Origin: a virus
Virus record (IMG/VR): IMGVR_UViG_3300050821_000359
Span: 1-64,000 of that record
DNA: 64,000 bases
Reading direction: 5' to 3' (one strand)
Part shown: piece by piece, positions 36,694 through 46,593 of the stretch
Layout of the letters: the number at the start of each line of letters is the position of its first letter
Numbering within the stretch: the first letter of the stretch is position 1
The notes under the pieces: generated by a model
What the model was told of the DNA's origin: nothing
Database searches by the model: none
The model's input: only the letters and a program-made list of their open reading frames with translations
Position numbers and translations under genes: made by a program

Positions 36694-37974
36694 TTAATCT
36701 AATTCTGTGTATATAAATTCCGCAATTCTTCCAACCTCTTTATTCCATACAATAGCTTCCGCCTGTTGTAAATTTCCTAGCAGCATATTGGAAGCGTGCC
36801 AAGCGTCCGGTGGACATAAGGCTGAAAAAGTTCTAACACGAACTCCAAACTTTTCATCTACTTTCAGACCGTGCGTGTGACCAATGTGAATCTCTCTGAA
36901 TAAAGAGTTACCAAATGACTGCGGCTGTTCTGTTGCCATCCATAGACCATAATCGGTCTTCTTTCCTTTATCTCCATGAGTAAATCCTAATAGTACTTTT
37001 CCCCATGTATAGAATTTATGAGGATTGGGCGAATTATCGATTTCCACATCCGGAAATGCGTGAAACCAGCACTCTAAAGAGTCTCCAAGAGTAAACGTAC
37101 TTTGGTTATCATGGTTGCCGGGGATTACTTTAACCTTTACCGGAGCTATTAATCTAAGTTTCTCAATAGTTCTTACAAGCATTTGACGGACAGCTTTATA
37201 AGTCTTAGGATAACGAGTGTCACTATTTACTAGTGTGCCTTTCGTTGTTTGAGAATTATAATCATCTGAGTTCAGCAAATCGTTGCCTACACCCAATAAT
37301 ATCTCATCAAACTTGTACCCTGCTGCTCTATCGAGAATAGCGTCTACTGCTTTTTCATAAGTAGCGATTGCTTTCGGAGTATCGTAATCTGCATGTCCTG
37401 TCTCTCGCGACCATGCAAATTTCCCTGCATGTAAATCTGGTATTAGTAGTTCTAAAGAATTGCCAGATTGTCTGTCAGACCTAACAATAGGTGAAGGAAT
37501 TCTTGCAAACTCTTTTGCTTCCCTCTTTAAATCTTCTATTTCAATCCGAGCGTCTTCTATAAATTGCCGCTTAACAAAAGTTGCTTTAACTTGATAAAGA
37601 GGAAACGCCTCGCCTTCGCCATCAGAATTTTTATATCCCATTTCCCAAGCATTCGCAATAAATCTATCAACCGTCCACAGTTGTGTATCTATCTTAAACT
37701 TTTCAATCAATTCGTCAAGACTGTGAATGCGCGTCTTAGGTAACGTGACGGTCCAAGTATTTCCTTGCCATTCTTGTGTTTCAGGTTCTACAGTATGAAT
37801 TTCCCCCGCAGATGCCACAAATTCTTTAAAACTTGTAAAATGTTTTGCAATAAACTTTTCTGAGAAAGAGCCGTGTTCTCTGTAATAATCTCTAGTAACT
37901 TTACCATTCTTTTCTATAAGCTTCTTTAAATCATCAATTAACGCCTGTCTAGATGTATCTACGTTTTCACTCAT
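36694..37974 (-). CDS. Calcineurin-like metallophosphoesterase (426 aa)
   Basis: After an N-terminal HTH-like region (GKVTRDYYREHGSFSEKFIAKHF) and a linker, motifs appear in order: I-P-D-L-H-A-G (about 183), V-G-N-D-L-L-N, I-P-G-N-H-D, F-T-H-G-D and I-G-H-T-H-G. These bind two metals. Phage members of this type are of unclear substrate (DNA nuclease-like or phosphodiesterase). Consensus promoter directly upstream. Confidence 0.8.
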   Translation of the reverse strand: MSENVDTSRQALIDDLKKLIEKNGKVTRDYYREHGSFSEKFIAKHFTSFKEFVASAGEIHTVEPETQEWQGNTWTVTLPKTRIHSLDELIEKFKIDTQLWTVDRFIANAWEMGYKNSDGEGEAFPLYQVKATFVKRQFIEDARIEIEDLKREAKEFARIPSPIVRSDRQSGNSLELLIPDLHAGKFAWSRETGHADYDTPKAIATYEKAVDAILDRAAGYKFDEILLGVGNDLLNSDDYNSQTTKGTLVNSDTRYPKTYKAVRQMLVRTIEKLRLIAPVKVKVIPGNHDNQSTFTLGDSLECWFHAFPDVEIDNSPNPHKFYTWGKVLLGFTHGDKGKKTDYGLWMATEQPQSFGNSLFREIHIGHTHGLKVDEKFGVRVRTFSALCPPDAWHASNMLLGNLQQAEAIVWNKEVGRIAEFIYTELD

Positions 37975-37994
37975 CTTCCTCCATAGTTATATAC

Positions 37995-38023
37995 AGGATA
38001 CCACAAGTCTATCGCTTTGTCAA
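37995..38023 (-). promoter_or_regulatory. Sigma70 promoter
   Basis: On the - strand TTGACA (38018-38023), 17-base spacer, TATCCT (37995-38000), preceded by TGTGG. It drives the phosphoesterase and downstream metabolic genes. Overlaps the end of the upstream gene. Confidence 0.7.
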
Positions 38024-38356
38024 ATTTTTCTTTGGCTTAGGTTTTGCCCTCGCCGTAATGGTCGCCTGTTGCAGAAGGGCCGGAAATAAAAACGTCTTCA
38101 TATCATTCCTAGTCTCTTTCTGTTCTGCTACTAGTTGTTCTGTCTGACTTTTTAGTTCGTGTCGTACTGTATCTAATTTGCTGCTAAGAGATGCATCTAA
38201 AGCTATAACATTGTTGCTAATAGTTGATAGTTTATCTTTAACCCAATAAACTAATTTAAAAACTCCCCATCCCAATCCCGCGATTGTGACAGCATCTTTT
38301 CCTATTGTAAACCAAGAAGCAACCGTTACTAAAGTGGTTGGATCGGCAAATATCAT
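38009..38356 (-). CDS. Membrane/coiled-coil protein (115 aa)
   Basis: One hydrophobic helix near residues 15-38 (WFTIGKDAVTIAGLGWGVFKLVYWV) followed by a helical region (VIALDASLSSKLDTVRHELKSQTEQLVAEQKETRNDM) and a basic tail (ARAKPKPKKNLTKR). Layout resembles i-spanin or holin-associated proteins. Adjacent to a SleB-like hydrolase, with an HNH gene between. Confidence 0.5.
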   Translation of the reverse strand: MIFADPTTLVTVASWFTIGKDAVTIAGLGWGVFKLVYWVKDKLSTISNNVIALDASLSSKLDTVRHELKSQTEQLVAEQKETRNDMKTFLFPALLQQATITARAKPKPKKNLTKR

Positions 38357-38877
38357 AATTGTCCTTTATTTCTGAAGTAAGCTGTCATTCCATACCATTC
38401 TTCAAATGTAAAGGTGTCTCGCTTACCCATGTTACAACGTTTGCAGCAAACGGCTAAATTATCCTTGTGATAGCCTTTGTCATTGTCTTTTCTATCTAAA
38501 TTATAGCCATAACCGTTCGTACTACACTCTTTCCATGTGACGGGCGCAGTACAGTACAAACAATTAGTAACTTTAGTAAATTCTACAAACTCTTCATAAG
38601 TTAAGGTAAAATCTAGTTGACGCAAAGTAGTGTTATCCCGCTGCATCCTACGATATAGCGCCTCATAGTCGCGCAAGCGATGGGGATGATTACACCCGCA
38701 TCCTTTACTTCCTCCACTCTTTAATGTAGCCGATCTAATTACTTTTTCAATATTACTTCCACACTGGCATTGACACAAAAACGCCGGTTGTCCTTCCCGT
38801 ATTGATCTTTCTGATACATCTCTACGCAACACTAGCCAATTGCCGAATTGTTGTCCAGTTAAGTCTATATATTTCAT
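38353..38877 (-). CDS. HNH endonuclease, FGxL family (174 aa)
   Basis: L-T-G-Q-Q-F-G-N-W-L-V-L, zinc pairs (LCQCQCG, GCGC), then HNH core C-L-Y-C-T-A-P, Y-G-Y-N-L-D-R-K-D-N-D-K-G-Y, N-L-A-V-C-C-K-R-C-N. Same architecture as 12249-12797 on the other strand, so the family has spread to both blocks. Confidence 0.8.
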   Translation of the reverse strand: MKYIDLTGQQFGNWLVLRRDVSERSIREGQPAFLCQCQCGSNIEKVIRSATLKSGGSKGCGCNHPHRLRDYEALYRRMQRDNTTLRQLDFTLTYEEFVEFTKVTNCLYCTAPVTWKECSTNGYGYNLDRKDNDKGYHKDNLAVCCKRCNMGKRDTFTFEEWYGMTAYFRNKGQL

Positions 38878-38882
38878 TTAAA

Positions 38883-39290
38883 TTATCTCAGCACAATTAA
38901 CGAATTCATATCACAACATTTCGCATGAATGTCTAAATTACTAAGTATTTTTTCTTTAAACCACAAATTGTCAACAGGTTTAGCACTATCTAGCCAATAC
39001 ATGCCGCCCTTTGCGTAGTCCATGCTACCGGCGTATATAGCTTCAACTTCGTGCAGAAGCCTAGTAAAGTCTGGTGCCCATATTTGAGGAATGTCGTTTG
39101 GCTGCTCGATAGTAGCAGAGTATTTGGGGATATTGTGGATAATTTCACTCCACGATCCCCAACCAACTCGTTGTCTATTAGCTAGAACACTCATGATAAG
39201 GCAACTACCTAAGTGCCCACCAAATACTTTTCCATGTCGCCAACCTGCTAATACTAATTGCGACTTGTTGTAATCGTCCGGTCTTAACAC
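38883..39290 (-). CDS. SleB-like cell-wall hydrolase-related protein (135 aa)
   Basis: IMSVLANRQRVGWGSWSEIIHNI and the later D-Y-A-K-G-G-M-Y-W-L-D...N-L-W-F-K-E-K-I follow the SleB/Hydrolase_2 layout (V-x-x-N-R-x-x...G-A-x-Y-F). The catalytic Glu expected near the N-terminus (usually in a G-E-A-x-G) is not visible; W-R-H-G-K-V occurs there. It is the best endolysin candidate in the window but may be inactive or structural. Confidence 0.4.
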   Translation of the reverse strand: MLRPDDYNKSQLVLAGWRHGKVFGGHLGSCLIMSVLANRQRVGWGSWSEIIHNIPKYSATIEQPNDIPQIWAPDFTRLLHEVEAIYAGSMDYAKGGMYWLDSAKPVDNLWFKEKILSNLDIHAKCCDMNSLIVLR

Positions 39291-42200
39291 TAGTTCCCCC
39301 TGTTGTGTAATTTACTGGCGTAGTCGTCGGCATTATCAGGGTTATCAAATTTTCCTAGATTTTCTCCAGTTTTAAGATAATGCCGCCAAGCCTCTTTGAA
39401 CATTGTTTTTTCTTCAGTACTTCCTTCTTCGGGCTTCTTCCCATCTGGAGTCAAAAACTTGCCGTTAACTACTGTAGGTACTAAAACTTCTCTACCTTTG
39501 TCGTCAGCAAACGAAGTTGAATATTCAGAGCTATGTGTACCGTCAGCATTTTGAACAGTAGGACGGTTCCAAATTGGCAAATTACCCTTCTCAACTAGTC
39601 CTTTAGGATTAGAAATTGCCATGAAAGGATCGGGATGAGAAGGTTTAGTAGGGAAAGTACTACTAGATTTACCTCCCAACGAGTTATTAACACCCTGATA
39701 AACGCTAGTAGTAAAGTTATTAGCTCCTACTTGTGCTACTCTACCAGCCGCCTTAGCAACAGGACTTTGTACAACGTTATTAAGGTTGCTAACCATTTTC
39801 CATGTGTTAGGATGATTAGCTATTCCTTCTATAATATTCTTGGCATACTGTGTGTTCTCTGCGCCGCCTGCTGCTAGAAGTCCAAGCATAATAGCCAACG
39901 GACTGTGAGCAGCACCGCCAACAGCAGCACCGGCAGCTAATCCCGGAGCAATTACACCGGCTTTAATAACATTCTTAACAGACTGTACCTTAGATACAGT
40001 TTTTAATAAATTATCATAAGCTTGTGAGGCTTCTGGAGTAGGTCTAAACAAACTATCTACTACTTCAGGAGAATTTCTTAAAGTGCCTACCCAATCTAGG
40101 AATTTTCCAGTATTTACCATACTAGGTTTACCCAAAGGACTGACAGCGGCTTCTCTAAGTTTGTTATCAAGAATAGCTTTACCCAACGAAGACATACCGT
40201 CAGGTCCAAGTGCTTGCGACAATTGCTGAACACGCTGCGGGTCTTTCATCAAAGTTCCCACATCGCCATTACCTAGAAGGTTAGACACAGTAGCCGCCAC
40301 ATCCTTTACTCGTTGCTGTGCTTCTGGTAAAAGTGTATTAGCTTCTTGCGCTTGCCTGACAGCGTTTTCTAATCCGCCAGCTTTCATTGTATTGCCGAAC
40401 ATGGCTTGGCGGACTTCAGGTTTAATCCCTATCCACTTGTTAATAAAGTTTTTGAAATTAAACTCACCAGTCTGCTTATCAATCGAATCGGCAGCTAATC
40501 TCTGTAACGACTGATCACTAATGCTGTCAAATGCTTTATCACCAATAGTTTGTCTTAGTGTGTTAATGTCGCCAACACTTGTACCGCCGCCCATCATTCT
40601 TTTAGCAACATCGTTCTGAGTGCCTGATAGAATAGCTTGTACGTCTTTATTCTTAAATCGGGCAATGCCTTGTTTGTAGGCAGAATTCATATTGTTAAGA
40701 GTATCTATGGCATCCGGGTTTCCAGTTTTCTTTACAAGTTGTTCTACAGAATCATCGACACCCTGAATAAGTTTGTGATAAATATCTCTATCAGCCCTCT
40801 CTTCAGAACTTGCCCATCCTGTATTTCTAAGCCGCTCTCCTAGCTTGCGCCGAATTTCAAGCAACTTGTCCATATCCATTGTAACAGGTTCTTTCTCTTC
40901 GGCAGGAACTTCTTCAGTATGTTCGACACCAGATGCATCAACCCATTTATCAACTTTGGGCGCTTCCTCTTCGGTAGCTTTTGCTAACTGATTGACCATT
41001 TGGTTAGCTTTCGCTGAACCGGGACGCGAAATAGATAGGGCCTTGTCTAATGGATGTGCAGCTTCTTCTGCATTTTCTGCTAAACTTTGAGCAGCTTTTT
41101 GTAAAGGACTTCCTTCAAATTCCACATTAGCGTTTTTAGTAAGATTCTTTAAAGAATTGGCACCGTTTACGTAGTTGCTCTGAAGCGTATCATGTGCGCC
41201 CTTAACAGCGGCTTGTGCCTGCGATGTAATAGCTGCATTATCAGGAGCATTGGCAGCTAGTGTTTGAGGAACCTGAGAAGCATTTTCTACCTGACCTTGC
41301 AGTTCGTTGGCAGTATTCGTAGCAGTCTTAGTAGGTTCTTGGAAAGCACTTTCGATAGAACTTCCTAATTGATTGTTAACTTCTTCTCCAGTCGGAGCAT
41401 TGGCCGCAGTTTGTGCTAAACTGTTAGCAGCTTCCGCACCTTCAGCGCCTTTAGCCGCGAGTTGTCCGATCCCTTCCCCGGCTGCACCAAGCACACCACC
41501 AGTCGCAGCAGCAACACCAGCTTCGCCCGGATTTCCAGTATGGACTAGCGTCTGCCCACCCCCCATCATAGCATCTTTAGCAGCCTTTAGTCCAAGCGTT
41601 AATAGACCGGCTAGTTTAGGATTGCTACCAACGGTTTTGGCAATTTGGGAAACTTGATTAGCATGTCCTGCTACGTCAGCAACAGTTTCACCAGCTTTCA
41701 TAGGAGCAGTGGCCATTTTTAAAAAGCCATCTGTTCCTATCCACTCTAATGCTTGTTCGCCAATCGCACCAACGTTCTGCCAAAAACCTTTAGCGTCTCC
41801 TGAAGACTTTAACCACTGAGATGCATCATGGACAATTTGATAACCAGACGATTGCTTCATAGCTTTAGCTTGTTCTTGCCACGCTTGTTCTTGTTCGTCA
41901 TCTGTTGCTTGTGGATGTGTAACTTGGTATTGCATTTTAAAATTCTGTCTATCAGAATCAGAAGGTTCCGATAGATAGTTTAAAATATTACCAGCAGCAC
42001 CGGCAGCAGATTTAACCGCACCCGATACTGCATTACCAACAATGCTGTTTGATTGATTAGCAAAGTAATCTAATCCCTGACTCTTAGTAGCATCAGGAGC
42101 AGACTCTAAACCACTAGTAAGTTGCTGCATTCCAGTCTGTCCTACATTTGCTCCTTCTGGAATAGGTGTGCTATAATCATCGTTGCTAGTAACTTGTCCC

Positions 42201-42334
42201 TCATTAGGCAAGTTAACCTGACCTTGTTGTCCTAGCGTTGCCCCTTGGGGTATAGGTGTGCTGTAATCATCTGATCCGGCACTTGACCCTGTTTGAATTT
42301 GAGGATTCGGTTGATTCTGATCTAGCATGTTCAC
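39290..42334 (-). CDS. Large internal virion/ejection protein (1014 aa)
   Basis: Gln/Asn/Ala-rich, with two N-terminal copies of the S-T-P-I-P-x-G-A element, glycine-rich hydrophobic patches (GGVLGAAGEGIGQLAAKGAEGAEAANS, AGVIAPGLAAGAAVGGAA) and long helices. The C-terminal 95 residues (WNRPTVQNADGT...SFADDKGREVLVPTV...DNPDNADDYASKLH) form a separate domain also found at the ends of phage internal proteins. Likely ejected into the cell envelope with DNA, as T7 gp15/gp16 are. Confidence 0.65.
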   Translation of the reverse strand: MNMLDQNQPNPQIQTGSSAGSDDYSTPIPQGATLGQQGQVNLPNEGQVTSNDDYSTPIPEGANVGQTGMQQLTSGLESAPDATKSQGLDYFANQSNSIVGNAVSGAVKSAAGAAGNILNYLSEPSDSDRQNFKMQYQVTHPQATDDEQEQAWQEQAKAMKQSSGYQIVHDASQWLKSSGDAKGFWQNVGAIGEQALEWIGTDGFLKMATAPMKAGETVADVAGHANQVSQIAKTVGSNPKLAGLLTLGLKAAKDAMMGGGQTLVHTGNPGEAGVAAATGGVLGAAGEGIGQLAAKGAEGAEAANSLAQTAANAPTGEEVNNQLGSSIESAFQEPTKTATNTANELQGQVENASQVPQTLAANAPDNAAITSQAQAAVKGAHDTLQSNYVNGANSLKNLTKNANVEFEGSPLQKAAQSLAENAEEAAHPLDKALSISRPGSAKANQMVNQLAKATEEEAPKVDKWVDASGVEHTEEVPAEEKEPVTMDMDKLLEIRRKLGERLRNTGWASSEERADRDIYHKLIQGVDDSVEQLVKKTGNPDAIDTLNNMNSAYKQGIARFKNKDVQAILSGTQNDVAKRMMGGGTSVGDINTLRQTIGDKAFDSISDQSLQRLAADSIDKQTGEFNFKNFINKWIGIKPEVRQAMFGNTMKAGGLENAVRQAQEANTLLPEAQQRVKDVAATVSNLLGNGDVGTLMKDPQRVQQLSQALGPDGMSSLGKAILDNKLREAAVSPLGKPSMVNTGKFLDWVGTLRNSPEVVDSLFRPTPEASQAYDNLLKTVSKVQSVKNVIKAGVIAPGLAAGAAVGGAAHSPLAIMLGLLAAGGAENTQYAKNIIEGIANHPNTWKMVSNLNNVVQSPVAKAAGRVAQVGANNFTTSVYQGVNNSLGGKSSSTFPTKPSHPDPFMAISNPKGLVEKGNLPIWNRPTVQNADGTHSSEYSTSFADDKGREVLVPTVVNGKFLTPDGKKPEEGSTEEKTMFKEAWRHYLKTGENLGKFDNPDNADDYASKLHNRGN

Positions 42335-42335
42335 C

Positions 42336-45152
42336 TTATTGTGCTACTGGCCGCATTCCCTGTTTACCGGGCATAGAGTAGCCGATTATTTTACCTTTAA
42401 CATAAACAGGAATCTCATTCGGACGAGCATTTGGATCAGACTTGGTATTGGCAGAATTAGGCTGCGTACCTTGTCCTTGCTTTTGTCCTTGGCCGGGTTC
42501 CCACGGTGTATCTTTTCCGTACTTCTGAGCTAGATTGGTAAAAGATGCAGGAATATTATCCATGTGCATCCCACCTGATTGTTTTTCAAATGCTTCGTCA
42601 AATGGCTTGATCTTCCCATACATAATGTCAGTATATAATGAACCTAGCGCATTAATTTGATTTAACGAATTCTCAGGAGTCATGTTTTTCATTAAGGCTT
42701 CTACTTGCGGTTTATCAGGAGCGAAACCACCGGCTAGAACTTTACCCATTTCGCCGTTAATGGCGTTAGTAAGTCCTGATAGTCTAGAGAAGGCAGTACC
42801 GCCAGTATGATAGTTAAACTCATTCTCTAACTTGTTAAGTATCGGATACTGACCAGCACCTTCGCCTTTACCTGCAACTTCTTTAGCAGCATCTAACAAT
42901 AGATTTAGGTGGTTAGCAACGCCCGACGCCGCGAATACTGTCTTTCCAACCTGACTATTAGGGTTGCCGTAAGCTGCAAGATTCTTGTAATTAGCTTCTT
43001 TGTAGTTAGGATTAAGCTGAGTAACAATATCTAGCAACCCTTGCTGATCCATTCTAGCTGATTTAAACCACAACTTATTAGAGGCAACATTCAAAGGTGC
43101 TTTGTATTTAGCAATTTGCAATGCGTCTCTGATAGCTTCTGGATCAAGAGTTACACCTTGACCTTGTAGATTCGTAACAACGTCTTTAGGGTCCATACGA
43201 AGAACATTGTCCGGAACCTGAGCCTTATCAAGAGTATCTACCATTTCTTGTTTCTTTTGTTCGGCTGCTGAGTCTAAAGCAGTTTTATTCTTGGCTCTTT
43301 GCTCAAGGGCATTTGTCTGAATGTCAGTTTTAGTTTGTTCGCTATGCGCTTGAATTTGGGCAGCCCGATAACTGTCTACCTTTTCAATATTATCAAAACC
43401 ACCTAGTAACGCCGTCATAGCAGAACCAGCAGCCTGTGTTTCAGGTTTACTCATAAGATGTGCGATAGCTTGCCGGTAGCTTCCACTTTCCGCTAATGCA
43501 GGCATGAACTGAGCAATTGCTGATGACAGGGCCGGATTTTCTTTAGCTGCTTCGGCTAGATTGGGAACCTTAAAGTTATCAGAATTATTCACATTTTCTG
43601 AGGGTAACTGAGAGTTATTTAAACCGCCCACCATCGTACTAATGGAATCTACATATTTTTGACCATTAGGCGTTATTTTGCCATCAACCAATCCCCCGCC
43701 GTATGCCGCCAAAGCCATTCTAGGGTCTTTATATTGCTGCAAAAGTTGGGACAGATATTTAGCAGTCCCTTCTACGTTTTGTGTTGGATTATGGGGATCG
43801 GTGACTCCTAGCATTTTAGCCGTACTCGGAAGTAACTGCCCAAGTCCCATTGCGCCAGATGTAGGATTATTTTGAACATTAGGGTTACCACCTGACTCTT
43901 GCTGAATAACACCTTTTACCAAAGCGTTGAAACTGTCTGCTGGCATAATGTCTTTGACCTGATCGGCATACTTTTGAGCCACTTGATCGGCTAAACTAGA
44001 TACAGCTTCATTTTTAAGGTTAGGTTGTGTCAACATTCCGAGATTTTGCGGAACAGTTCCGGCATTATTGTTGTTTGCTTTTTCTAAAGTGTCTTGAAAA
44101 TTTTGAAAGTTCTGTTTAGCGATGCCCCATTGCGCCGCTTGTGTATAAAAACTCATAGCCATTCTAAGACCCATAGGCGAACTGTCTAATAATGGATTGT
44201 CTGCCCAATTCTTACCAGTCTCTTTTGCCCACTGGCGTACGTTTGGTCCTAAAAGTTTGCTGGCCTTTAGACTTGGATCGACAATAAGGTAATCCATGTC
44301 CCACTGAGGGACACCTTTAGCATCAGTTACTTGATTGCCATTGGAGTCTCGGCGGGGCACTCTCATATAAGGAATAGCGTTATCTTCTGTTATATTATAT
44401 TTTTTAAGATCGTCATATGTCGCAACACCTTTAACATATGTTGGGAACTCGCCTTGTACACGATCAGCTAGGTCTTTAAATTGTTCAATATATTTGTCGT
44501 TTTGCTCGGCATCTTCTTTGCCCATTTGACGAGCCATGCTGTACATACGCATGTTAGTCTCGGTCACCTGTGCGCGCCTTGCAAAATCTTGCTGAGCCTG
44601 TTCCTTTGGTTTCTCCTGTTGCTGTTCGTTAGTCTGAAAACCTTGTTGAAAACCTTGCTGTGCGGCTTGACCGGCAGCGTTGGGACCATGTTGTCCTAAT
44701 CCTGTAAAAGCACCTGATAACGCTTCTAGTGCGATTGCCATTCCTATATGAGCATTACTAATAGGAAGGGGAACCTTTTGCATATTTCCTTCAGCATCCA
44801 CAGTGTACTTATATCTAGGACCACCAGCTAAGGCTAGCGCCACATCGTGAAACATACTGGCTTTTTGGACAGCAGGGGGCACAGTTGGTTTAGTAGGAGC
44901 GGGAGCAGTGGTTTGTGGACCTTGCCCTTGTGGTGCTTGAGGCGGTTGTCCTTGAGGAGCAGTGTTGCCCAACGGAGGATTAAGTGCTGGCACATTCCCC
45001 TGAAAACCGTTACTAGGTTGTGGGGGAGTCTGTGTGGGTTGCTGTGACTCTGAGGCATCCGGAGTATCTGTACTTAGTATCTGACCGTCATTTGGTAGGC
45101 TGACTTGCCCTTGCGCAAAAGGTGCAGATGTTGTTGTTTGTGTATCGTCCAT
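42336..45152 (-). CDS. Internal virion protein with lytic transglycosylase domain (938 aa)
   Basis: SLT-type domain at about residues 403-500: FNALVKGVIQQESGGNP, S-G-A-M-G-L-G-Q-L-L-P-S-T-A, P-x-Q-N-V-E-G-T-A-K-Y-L and A-L-A-A-Y-G-G-G. The catalytic Glu (Q-Q-E-S-G-G) and GLGQL motif are intact. The N-terminal 100 residues are P/Q-rich; the rest is helical. Same role as the muralytic domain of T7 gp16: local opening of peptidoglycan at DNA entry. Confidence 0.85.
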   Translation of the reverse strand: MDDTQTTTSAPFAQGQVSLPNDGQILSTDTPDASESQQPTQTPPQPSNGFQGNVPALNPPLGNTAPQGQPPQAPQGQGPQTTAPAPTKPTVPPAVQKASMFHDVALALAGGPRYKYTVDAEGNMQKVPLPISNAHIGMAIALEALSGAFTGLGQHGPNAAGQAAQQGFQQGFQTNEQQQEKPKEQAQQDFARRAQVTETNMRMYSMARQMGKEDAEQNDKYIEQFKDLADRVQGEFPTYVKGVATYDDLKKYNITEDNAIPYMRVPRRDSNGNQVTDAKGVPQWDMDYLIVDPSLKASKLLGPNVRQWAKETGKNWADNPLLDSSPMGLRMAMSFYTQAAQWGIAKQNFQNFQDTLEKANNNNAGTVPQNLGMLTQPNLKNEAVSSLADQVAQKYADQVKDIMPADSFNALVKGVIQQESGGNPNVQNNPTSGAMGLGQLLPSTAKMLGVTDPHNPTQNVEGTAKYLSQLLQQYKDPRMALAAYGGGLVDGKITPNGQKYVDSISTMVGGLNNSQLPSENVNNSDNFKVPNLAEAAKENPALSSAIAQFMPALAESGSYRQAIAHLMSKPETQAAGSAMTALLGGFDNIEKVDSYRAAQIQAHSEQTKTDIQTNALEQRAKNKTALDSAAEQKKQEMVDTLDKAQVPDNVLRMDPKDVVTNLQGQGVTLDPEAIRDALQIAKYKAPLNVASNKLWFKSARMDQQGLLDIVTQLNPNYKEANYKNLAAYGNPNSQVGKTVFAASGVANHLNLLLDAAKEVAGKGEGAGQYPILNKLENEFNYHTGGTAFSRLSGLTNAINGEMGKVLAGGFAPDKPQVEALMKNMTPENSLNQINALGSLYTDIMYGKIKPFDEAFEKQSGGMHMDNIPASFTNLAQKYGKDTPWEPGQGQKQGQGTQPNSANTKSDPNARPNEIPVYVKGKIIGYSMPGKQGMRPVAQ

Positions 45153-45161
45153 TATTTCCTC

Positions 45162-45959
45162 TTAATCACTATTAGGTCCATATGGTGCGTTGGGATTGGG
45201 TGCTTGTGGCGCAGGTTGTGTTGCACTGGTTGCTCCATTTAACAGTGTGCTCAACCCACCAGAAGCAAATGCTCCGCCAACCTGACCTAATGCGCCTGTA
45301 ACAGCACTTACCCATGAATTGTTTTCTTGTGCAATTTGGTTAGCCGTATTTGCTGCTGCTGTTCCTGCACCTGTAGCTGCATTAGCAGTAGAAGTAGCAG
45401 GATTAAATACATTAGGAGCGCCAGCTAACCCGCTTACCGCATTTTCATAATTCTGTCTGCCTACTGCGTAGTTTTGTTCAGTAATTTGTCCTAATTCTGT
45501 AGAAGTTTGGTTAGCAGCGTTTTCTGCTAACGATGCTTCTATTCCAGTTTGTGTTCCACTAGGGAGTGAGACATTGCCCCCACCTTCTGCTGATAGCGCA
45601 TTTCCGACAGCTTCTTTGGCATTTCTATAACCTACTCCAGCTTGTGTAATAGCCTGCGAATTAAGATTAGAAAGTTCTTGAGCAGAAAACCCTTGCTGAT
45701 TAGGTCCAGCATTAACAGTCGGTGTAAAAGTATTTAATAGGTCTTGAAATACTGTAGAAGAATTTCCGAAAACCGTTCCAGCTTGTTGCTGTACTTGGTT
45801 CATAAAATTTTGCTGACTAGCGCCGATTTGTTGTTGCTGCTGCGTAGCGCCGCAGGTTAGCTCAACAGGACCGGCATATTCAAACCATTCATCTAAGACT
45901 TTTACGTACTGTTTACGCGATTCGCACCATTCAAATCGTGTCAATGTGTGTACTTTCAT
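45162..45959 (-). CDS. Internal virion protein, Gln/Asn/Ala-rich (265 aa)
   Basis: N-terminal 40 residues are globular (RFEWCESRKQYVKVLDEWFEYAGP), then QQQQQIGASQQNFMNQVQQQAG and helical NAANQTSTELGQITEQNYAVGRQNYENAVSG; Gly/Ser-rich end. Fits the smaller core protein that sits before the two giant ejection proteins in podoviruses. Assignment by position and composition. Confidence 0.6.
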   Translation of the reverse strand: MKVHTLTRFEWCESRKQYVKVLDEWFEYAGPVELTCGATQQQQQIGASQQNFMNQVQQQAGTVFGNSSTVFQDLLNTFTPTVNAGPNQQGFSAQELSNLNSQAITQAGVGYRNAKEAVGNALSAEGGGNVSLPSGTQTGIEASLAENAANQTSTELGQITEQNYAVGRQNYENAVSGLAGAPNVFNPATSTANAATGAGTAAANTANQIAQENNSWVSAVTGALGQVGGAFASGGLSTLLNGATSATQPAPQAPNPNAPYGPNSD

Positions 45960-46363
45960 TATACCGCCTTATAAAGCAAATCGCAAGGGCCGTCTTGAAA
46001 CCCTAACCTTTTGATACAAAACTTTCTTAACAATGGAGACGTACTGTGGAAAACAAATCCTGAAAACCCATTTTGTCGAGCGTTTTCTTCTAATTTAGGA
46101 AACTCTTCTAACATTGTTTTCATATTTCTTCTAAAGTCGTTATTGTTTAAATACTGTATATCCAATCTAATAATTTTTTTATCTGATCCCAGACTGACAG
46201 CCTGCCCTCTTAGAAAGAGAACAAGTCCGTCATCATCTTCGTAAACATTACAAATTGCATCCGGATCATAAAAAAACTCAGGCGGCGTTTCCGAATGATA
46301 TTCGTCTGTTAGTAGACTAGTTGCTAACAATTCATAATCGTTTTGTTCTAATCGTCTTATCAT
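45959..46363 (-). CDS. GNAT-like acetyltransferase-fold protein (134 aa)
   Basis: RRLEQNDYELLATSLLTDEYH at the start, a beta pair (NVYEDDDGLVLFLRGQAV), IIRLDIQYL and C-terminal GFSGFVFHSTSPLLRKFCIKRLGFQ fit a GNAT fold, where the last strand-helix holds the acetyl donor. Similar GNAT-like proteins lie in podovirus head/tail clusters; no clear CoA P-loop (Q/R-x-x-G-x-G/A) is seen, so a purely structural role is possible. Confidence 0.5.
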   Translation of the reverse strand: MIRRLEQNDYELLATSLLTDEYHSETPPEFFYDPDAICNVYEDDDGLVLFLRGQAVSLGSDKKIIRLDIQYLNNNDFRRNMKTMLEEFPKLEENARQNGFSGFVFHSTSPLLRKFCIKRLGFQDGPCDLLYKAV

Positions 46364-46593
46364 TTTGGTATATATAGCCGCCTTTGTGGAACCATTGTCG
46401 TAAATGTTTGTCGCAATGAATCGGTATTAGTCTGCCATACTTGCGGCAACGCACACCTTAGAAAAGGATTTCTAACCGGTTGTGTCGGTGCCGCTGCAAA
46501 AGGAATACTAGGATCACGATTCGGTTGCTTAATAGGTTCAGAAGAACTATAGTTTTGTGAATAATTAGTTAATGCATCGCTTAAACTTGGCAT
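46360..46593 (-). CDS. Small structural-cluster protein (77 aa)
   Basis: Pro/Ser/Gln-rich disordered protein with ATG overlapping the upstream HNH stop by 13 bases. Located between the stabilisation protein region and GNAT-like gene. Unknown role. Confidence 0.45.
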   Translation of the reverse strand: MPSLSDALTNYSQNYSSSEPIKQPNRDPSIPFAAAPTQPVRNPFLRCALPQVWQTNTDSLRQTFTTMVPQRRLYIPK

